Part shown: piece after piece, positions 58,346-64,000 of the stretch | Layout: each line of letters starts with the position of its first letter | Numbering within the stretch: position 1 is the first letter of the stretch | From: Microcebus murinus | Taxonomy: Eukaryota > Chordata > Mammalia > Primates > Cheirogaleidae | Length of the DNA stretch: 64,000 nucleotides | Direction: 5' to 3' | Assembly: GCF_040939455.1 (NCBI RefSeq) | Contig: NC_134107.1 | Coordinates: forward strand, 14,695,537 to 14,759,536 | Made by a program: the position numbers and the translations under genes | Notes under the pieces: generated by a model | What the model was told of the DNA's origin: nothing | The model's database searches: none | What the model saw: the letters and a program-made list of their open reading frames with translations, nothing else

Positions 58346-58714
58346 AGTCTCTACTACAGAAAAAAAATACCATAGGAAAAATAAAACACATGCCCATATG
58401 GTGAGTTTTCTTTTTTTCTTTCTGCATTGTGGTGCTAAATTTTTCAAATGTTCTACATCAAATAAAAATTAAAGATCTCTAAATAAATGCCGGGCTTTTT
58501 CTTGGGGAGACATGTGGCTTGCTCACAGTCCCCAGACAATGAGCTTTAATAGGGACTACCCACTCCTCCCACCCCCCCGGGTCCTCAGAGAGAGCCTGGG
58601 CAGATGGGTGGCCTCGTCAGCCAAAGCCATACTTGCTCCTGGGGACAGAATGAAGGCCTCATGTGGCTGGTGGGTCAAGGTGTTTTTTTCTCCTGAAAAC
58701 GTCACATTGTTGGG

Positions 58715-58890
58715 CAGCACAGTGGAGTGGTGTCACCAGACTGAGCATTAATTAGGGATTGGCTCCTGGTTGATTCCTATCGTTAACTTGCTGTGTGACC
58801 TTGCACGAGAACTTTGCCCTCTCTGGGCCCTTTTCTCACTTGCATGGCAATAGATTTCTGATCTCTTCCCGTCCTTGCATTCTTTGATTA
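58715..58890 (+). repeat. MIR SINE in intron 1
   Basis: Order aacttgctgtgtgaccttgc, tttgccctctctgggccctt, ttctcacttgcatggcaat. Confidence 0.75.
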
Positions 58891-58904
58891 TAATTAGAGG
58901 AAAT

Positions 58905-59175
58905 CAATAATGAAAGACATCTATTTAGCGCTTACTGTATGCCCCATAGATGAGAGTTGTTTTCTGTGTGCTTTACAGGTAGTATGATTCCTCACAACTA
59001 CCCTACGGGGTGGGTGCTGTTATCATCCCTGTGTCTCACTGAGAAAACTGAGACACAGGGAGGTTAAGTAAGTCACCCAAGGTCACCCAGCTGGTCAGGA
59101 ATAGAGGCAAGATTTGAACCTGGGCAGTCTGGCTCTGGAAACCACCTTTTAACCACCGACGTGTGCTGCTTCCAG
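58905..59175 (-). repeat. MIR SINE, near full length, in intron 1
   Basis: Antisense MIR nearly end to end: ttagcgcttactgtatgccc, cctcacaactaccctacggg, gagacacagggaggttaagt, aggtcacccagctggtcagg, gatttgaacctgggcagtct, ccttttaaccaccgac. It abuts the preceding MIR in opposite orientation. Confidence 0.92.
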
Positions 59176-59337
59176 CATCTATCAGAATAGACGGGAAATC
59201 TGTCCTGCACGCTCATTCTGTCATTACAGAAGTGGACCTGTTGTGTACAAAGAGCTCATATATACAAACGCAGCAAAGGAGCATAAACCTGGAGACATTA
59301 GTGCTCATTCTGTCCAACTTGGAGAGTGACCCACCTG

Positions 59338-60174
59338 CAGCTGTCCAGTGTGGCAGCCACTGGCCACACGTGGCTCCTGAGCATTTGAAATACGTTTCAT
59401 GCAGGAGCTGAAAATTTCATTTTATTTAATTTGCTTTTTAAAAAATTTCTGTTTAATTTTAAAAACCAATACTCAATTCAATCACTGGAAAAACTTTTTA
59501 AAATGGTTAGAACAACTGAGACATGTGATTCTCCTATTTCAATGGTAAATCTTATGAAATCTAAATACAGATCAAGTATTTCTGATGAAACTTTAGTGTC
59601 CAAATTGAGATGTGGTTTATGCAAAAACTACACCCTGTGTTTCCAAGACTTAGTAAGAAAAAAAAAAGAATGTAAAATATCTCAATAATTTTTTTTAGCC
59701 TGGGCGTGGTGGTGGCTCATGCCTGTAATCCCAGCACTTGGGAGGCCGAGGCAGGAGGATGGCTTGAGGCCAGGAGTTTGAGACCAGCCTGAGCAACATG
59801 GCTAGAACTCATCTCTCTACAAATAAAAAAAAAAAAAATTAGCCAGGCATAGTGGGCACATCTATAGTCCCAGCTACTCGGGGGACTGAGGCGGGAGGAT
59901 CGCTAGAGCCCAGGAGTTCTGGGCTGCAGTGAGCTATGATCCTGCCACTGAACTCCATCCTGGGTAATAGCACAAGACCCTGTCTCTAAAATAGTAATAA
60001 TAATAATAATTTTTCTATTGTTAGCATGTTGCAATGATAATATTTTGGATATGGGGTTAAGTTAAATATATTATTAAATTAATTTCACCTATTTCTTTTT
60101 ACTTTTTTTTTTATGTGGCTACATTTAAAATTACAAAACGTGGCTCACATCATATACGTATCAGACGGTGCTGT
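59338..60174. mobile_element. Ancient DNA-transposon-like element, split by an AluJ
   Basis: Left end CAGCTGTCCAGTG and reversed right end CAGCACCGTCTGATA are degenerate inverted repeats of a form near cagcgctgtccaata. Internal 'gtaaaatatctcaataattt' and 'gatatggggttaagttaaat', with 'gtggctac' near both ends, fit one non-autonomous mammalian element. Family not assigned. It is interrupted at 59698-60005. Confidence 0.6.
59698..60005 (+). mobile_element. Old AluJ-type element inside the DNA-transposon relic
   Basis: Dimeric Alu starting gcctgggcgtggtggtggct, A14 linker then attagccaggcatag, tail with (TAA)n. The target flank aataattttt is repeated on both sides (about 59683 and 60005). Confidence 0.9.
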
Positions 60175-60179
60175 ATGGG

Positions 60180-60375
60180 GGAGTACACAGGCCTGGCATC
60201 CAAAGGTTTGGGCTGGAGTCCGGCTCTGTTCCCTATCAGCCGAGTGACCTTGAGCCGGTCGTTTTACCCGTTTGGGCCTGAGACTCTCATCCGTACACTG
60301 GAGTTAATAATGCTTCTCTCAGAGGCTTGTTGTGAGCAAGTGTTTTGTAAACGGTTGAGACCACACAGATGCGGC
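60180..60375 (+). repeat. MIR SINE in intron 1
   Basis: Order ggctggagtccggctctgtt, agccgagtgaccttgagccg, cgttttacccgtttgggcct, ggcttgttgtgagcaagtgt. Confidence 0.75.
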
Positions 60376-61033
60376 TATTGCCACTGTCCAGGCCAATGGT
60401 CTGGCTGAATTATTGGAAGATCTGAGGCCCAAGGGAAATGTCCCCCAAAGTCTGCAGGGAGTCAGGCTCCCTGTGCAGCACGGTGACTTCCCAGTTAGCC
60501 TGGCTGCTGTCCTGGGGCACTGCGGGGACAGGGCAGGGTGTGCCCCTCTGCAAGACTGGGCCCCAGGACTAATTCCCCAAGCCTTGGGAGAGGTGAGGGC
60601 CCTGCTGACCTGGAGACCACCGTGCATCTTGTTTACACAGACTGACCTTTTGTGTCCTGCGCAAGGGTGACAACCTTACGAGAACCTGCTGGCCTGCCCC
60701 CCCTGAGGCCCTGGCTCAGCCTCCAGGTATGCAAAGGGAGTGGCGCTAGTGCCAGGAGCTTTCCAGAAACACTCATCTGCCCCTAGCTCAGTGGGTGGGC
60801 AGCTGGACTGGTGTTCCCGGTTTGCAGGTGGACATTTGCGAGGCAGCGGGATAGGAGCCTGGTATTCTACTTCCCACCCACGTTGGTGGGAGCAGTTACC
60901 TATCTCAGGCACCCCAGGTCAAAAGTGCAGGGAGACAAGGGGAGGGTGTTGTGATGCTTCCCATTGTTCTGATGGGAAAGAAGAGGCCCAAAGACAAGTC
61001 AAGCACCCACACAAACCTCCTGGCACAGCTCAG
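60376..61033. other. Intron 1, no repeat or exon recognised
   Basis: Single-copy GC-rich sequence. Nothing supportable seen. Confidence 0.45.
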
Positions 61034-61246
61034 CAATGATGGCTGACATTTATCCAGTAGTCTGTGCACACCAGGCCCTCTTGAAATACTTCAGATGTGT
61101 AACCCAAGTTAATTCTCACAGCAAGCCTACAAGGTGGGGAAACCGAGGCACAGAGAGGTTTAGTAATTTGCCTAAGACTACACAACTAGAAAATGGCTGA
61201 GCTGGGGTTTGAACCCAGGCTGTCTGGTTCCAGAACCTGCATTCTT

Positions 61247-61575
61247 TTTTTTTTTTTTTGTGACAGAGTCTCGCTTTGTTGCCCAGGCTAGAGTGAGTGC
61301 CATGGCGTCAGCCTAGCTCACAGCAACCTCAAACTCCTGGGCTCAAGCGATCCTCCTGCCTCAGCCTCCCAAGTAGCTGGGACTACAGGCAATTGCCACC
61401 ATGCCTGGCTAATTTTTTCTATATATATTAGTTGGCCAATTAATTTCTTTCTATTTATAGTAGAGACGGGGTCTCGCTCTTGCTCAGGCTGGTTTCGAAC
61501 TCCTGACCTCGAGCAATCCGCCCGCCTCAGCCTCCCAGAGAGCTAGGATTATAGGCGTGAGCCACCGCGCCCGGC
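61247..61575 (-). mobile_element. Lemur-type Alu, first of a tandem pair
   Basis: T-rich head, gtgacagagtctcgctttgt, linker 'atattagttggccaattaat', end gccaccgcgcccggc. It joins the next Alu's T tract with no intervening unique sequence. Confidence 0.95.
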
Positions 61576-61908
61576 TTTTTTTTTTTTTTTTTTTGAGACA
61601 GAGTCTCGCTTTCTTGCCCAGGCTAGATTGAGTGCCGTGGCGTCAGCCTCGCTCACAGCAACCTCAGACTCCTGGGCTCAAGCGATCCTGCTGCCTCAGC
61701 CTCCCGAGTAGCTGGGACTACAGGCACGAGCCACCATGCCCGGCTGATTTTATATTATATATATTAGTTGGCCAATTAATTTCTTTCTATTTTTATGGTA
61801 GAGACGGGGTCTCGCTCAGGCTGGTTTTGAACTCCTGACCTTGAGCAATCCGCCTGCCTCGGCCTCCCAGAGTGCTAGGATTACAGGCGTGAGCCACCGC
61901 GCCCGGCC
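61576..61908 (-). mobile_element. Lemur-type Alu, second of a tandem pair
   Basis: T18 head, gagacagagtctcgctttct, linker 'atattagttggccaattaat', end gccaccgcgcccggcc. The perfect 16-bp duplication cagaacctgcattctt flanks the pair (61231-61246, 61909-61924), not each Alu. Confidence 0.95.
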
Positions 61909-61940
61909 CAGAACCTGCATTCTTAACCACTCCACTCCAC

Positions 61941-63461
61941 TGGGTTGGAGTCAGACATCCTGAGTTCTGATTTGATGACCATGCCAAGGGCAAGAGGCAG
62001 GGAGCTCTGACCACCTGGGTGGTTTTCCACACTCTCTCCAACTCTGCTAATCCCATCCAGCCCTGAGCTTAGAAATGGTAACCCATCCCCTGCCTTCGGA
62101 TGGTGACACAACTCAGCACGAAAGCCCCAGGACTAATTTCCAAAAGGGCCCCCAACTCCAGAGATGAGCAGCATGAGGAGACCTTCCTTCTCCAGGGCAG
62201 GGGTCCCTGGGTGGCCTTTGTCCCAGGGTCCTCACAGCAGGGACAAGACCTGGCGGTCCGGCCTTGCGCTGCCCCCACCCCCTGCCCCCGGCTGCCACAC
62301 ACGCAGCTGGCTCCAGCATGTCTCTGTCCCCTTGTTTCGATGCTGAGGCCAGAGGAGAGACAGACAAACGGACAAGGAGGGCCAGTGAATTTGAGGGGAG
62401 CCCCGAGTGGGAGGAGCCGGGACTGTCGGGAATGTTTTTCTTTAAAAAATTCCCTTGATGTTGCCAATGGCGAGCAATTGATAAAACAAATAGGAAGAAG
62501 GAAAAGCCTGTAATTCTATTAAAACTGGAAAGAAGCCTAGCGCTGCCTCTCACGAGTGACATGATTTGATAGGGAGGTGGCAGCTGTGTTCCCCTTTGGG
62601 GGACTTGGAGAAGCCGTTGCTGTCCAGTGGGACTGCCTGCGTTCTGTTTCAGGAAGAGGAAGCCGTCCAGGCTTAGGCAGGTAGCGCCATCCTTGGTCGC
62701 AGGGGGGACCCACAGCAGTGTGGGGACGGGACGGGGCTGTACCCACCCTGGCTCTCCAAGCCCAGGAAGGTTGGAGTGACTTCTCTCCCGTCCTAGCCCC
62801 AGGGAAGGTCAGGGGTGTGGTGCTTTGGTGTCATTTTACAGGATTTTTGTTTGTTTTCACACTCCCCCATTGTCCCTAGGAAGAGCTTGAAGACACAAAG
62901 AAAACTCATCACACTCAACTGACAGAGACAAAGAGTCCCAGCCCCAGAGGACTTCAGCCACTCGGGTCAAAGAAATTCATCCTTTTAAACTTTTTTTTTT
63001 GTTGTCGCCGTGACACACAACAGGAGATGTTCACCTGCCTGGCACCTTCTGTGCGTGCCCAGATTTCAACCCCCTCCTCTCCACCACCGAAGCCAAGGGG
63101 AAGTAAAGGACAACAATTCATCATCTCTGCCGTAAGGGAGCTTAAAGATAAGATCGAGGCGACATAATAGGCTTGGGCTATGTTCAATTTCTGGAATGCA
63201 CTCTTTCTCTCTCAGCTGAGAAAGTGAGTGTATGGGAGCCACGTTCTCCTGAAAGCTGAGAAATGAGCTTCCTACCAGCCTGCATTCAATTCCATTAACA
63301 TTTGCTGAACTTGCTCCCCGTGCTGGGAGCTGGGGCAGGTATTAGGGAGATAAGTGTAGTAAGCAGGACAACCCCGGGGATAGGAGAGTCGCAACCTTCC
63401 CCAGGCACCAATTCATCTGTGTAGCAGCCTCCACGCTAAGGAAATTCTTTTTTCATGATTC
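61941..63461. other. 1.5 kb of intron 1 without an exon
   Basis: Single-copy sequence apart from an L2-like end in minus orientation near 63290-63370 (ccattaacatttgctgaact). I checked the minus strand here for the CD6 signal peptide and did not find it. Confidence 0.45.
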
Positions 63462-63685
63462 AGAACAGGGACTTTGGGGACAGACCGAACAGTGATCTGC
63501 ACCCACTCTGACCATCACCAGCTGTGTGGCCTAGGGGAAGTCCCCAAGTCCAGCTAGGTCTCATCTTTAACCTGCGTTGGGCACCATACGGGCCACACAG
63601 GGTCGCTTCGAGGGGTTCATGGCTGATAAATGGAAAATGCTTGGGACTTGGTCTATGGCAGCTGCTGCTGTTATCCTCCCCCGTC
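63462..63685 (+). repeat. MIR SINE in intron 1
   Basis: Order gggactttggggacagaccg, accagctgtgtggcctaggg, gataaatggaaaatgcttgg, gctgctgctgttatcc. Confidence 0.75.
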
Positions 63686-64000
63686 CTGAGGTGCTGACCT
63701 CCTCTCTCTCCTCCAGTCCTTAGTGGACGTGGGAGGGCAGCTGGCCATCGACTCTGCGTTCCCTCCCAGGCATAAAGATGACTCCAAGGGCCCCTCAGCC
63801 CCCTTCTCTGCAAAGCGGCGGTTCCAGTTCCCCAGAAGCTGCGTTCTTTCTTCCCCTCTCCCTGCCTTTCTCACGAATGTTATCAGAGCTGCCGCAGACT
63901 CGCAACTTGGCGGCTTCCTTCCCTGGCTCTGCAGGCACGGCATCCCATGTTCCTGGAGAGGAGCCGTAGGCTGCAGTTGCCATGGCAACAGGAGCTCCTC

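Larger units (their letters stand above)
61034..61940 (-). repeat. MIR SINE split by two Alus
   Basis: The antisense MIR (tgacatttatccagtagtct, gaaaccgaggcacagagagg, gctggggtttgaacccaggc, gttccagaacctgcattctt) is broken at 61246 and resumes at 61909 with the duplicated target and 'aaccactcc'. Confidence 0.85.
54395..64000 (-). other. CD6: CD6 intron 1 (part), running off the window
   Basis: No sequence matching the CD6 signal peptide was found on the minus strand above exon 2. In human CD6 the first intron is by far the longest, so this 9.6 kb is best read as intron 1. It holds MIR copies at 54.6, 54.9, 57.6, 58.7, 58.9, 60.2, 61.0 and 63.5 kb, L2 ends, a DNA-transposon relic with an AluJ inside, and a tandem Alu pair. 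No other exon or gene is seen. T-cell enhancer elements may lie here, but none can be named from sequence alone. Confidence 0.7.

Noticed and set aside
54395..64000. Search for CD6 exon 1 (signal peptide) on the minus strand
   Set aside because: No ATG followed by a hydrophobic leader ending in a phase-1 G with a donor was found that matches CD6. It probably lies beyond the window.

Overview
The window is primate nuclear DNA, most likely from a strepsirrhine and probably a lemur. The main evidence is the Alu elements. Many carry a linker reading roughly 'attggccaactaatatatatag' (shown in parts below) and a 'cactctagcctgggcaacaaagcgagac' type right-arm end, which are features of lemuriform Alus and not of human AluS/Y. 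Older AluJ-type copies, MIR, L2 and L1M fragments and several simple repeats make up most of the rest. No bacterial features, tRNA or rRNA genes, or CRISPR arrays were seen.

Only one protein-coding gene is recognised: CD6, on the minus strand. It is a T-cell surface glycoprotein with three scavenger-receptor cysteine-rich (SRCR) domains. Twelve coding exons (exons 2 to 13 by human numbering) can be placed to the base between 54394 and 42926, each with GT-AG borders and an unbroken reading frame. They encode a short linker, SRCR1, SRCR2, SRCR3, a stalk, a transmembrane segment and a long cytoplasmic tail with tyrosine docking motifs. The signal-peptide exon was not found and should lie above 64000, so positions 54395-64000 are read as part of intron 1. 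A 3' UTR of about 0.9 kb ends near an ATTAAA signal at 42061-42066.

Positions 1-42000 lie downstream of CD6. By human synteny (SLC15A3 - CD6 - CD5) this should be the CD6-CD5 intergenic interval, but no CD5 exon was found. It holds a lemur-type Alu about every 3-5 kb, L1M 3'-end fragments (near 0.6, 12.3, 22.8, 32 and 34.5 kb), two candidate solitary LTRs (15.06-15.63 and 26.58-27.00 kb), a DNA-transposon-like relic (27.6 kb), many MIR and L2 pieces, and a 660-bp GGAA array (37.93-38.59 kb). A small cluster of TCF/LEF, ETS and GATA-like sites near 14.2-14.4 kb is a weak enhancer candidate.

I did not find an undescribed biological system. The observations most worth checking are: the uniform phase-1 exon structure of CD6, a CAGCAG tandem acceptor at exon 12, an apparent Ser-to-Gly change in the C-terminal PDZ ligand, a lost glycosylation sequon in SRCR3, a one-and-a-half Alu and a tandem Alu pair each flanked by a single perfect target-site duplication, and a short tandem repeat built on a perfect 10-bp-arm palindrome.
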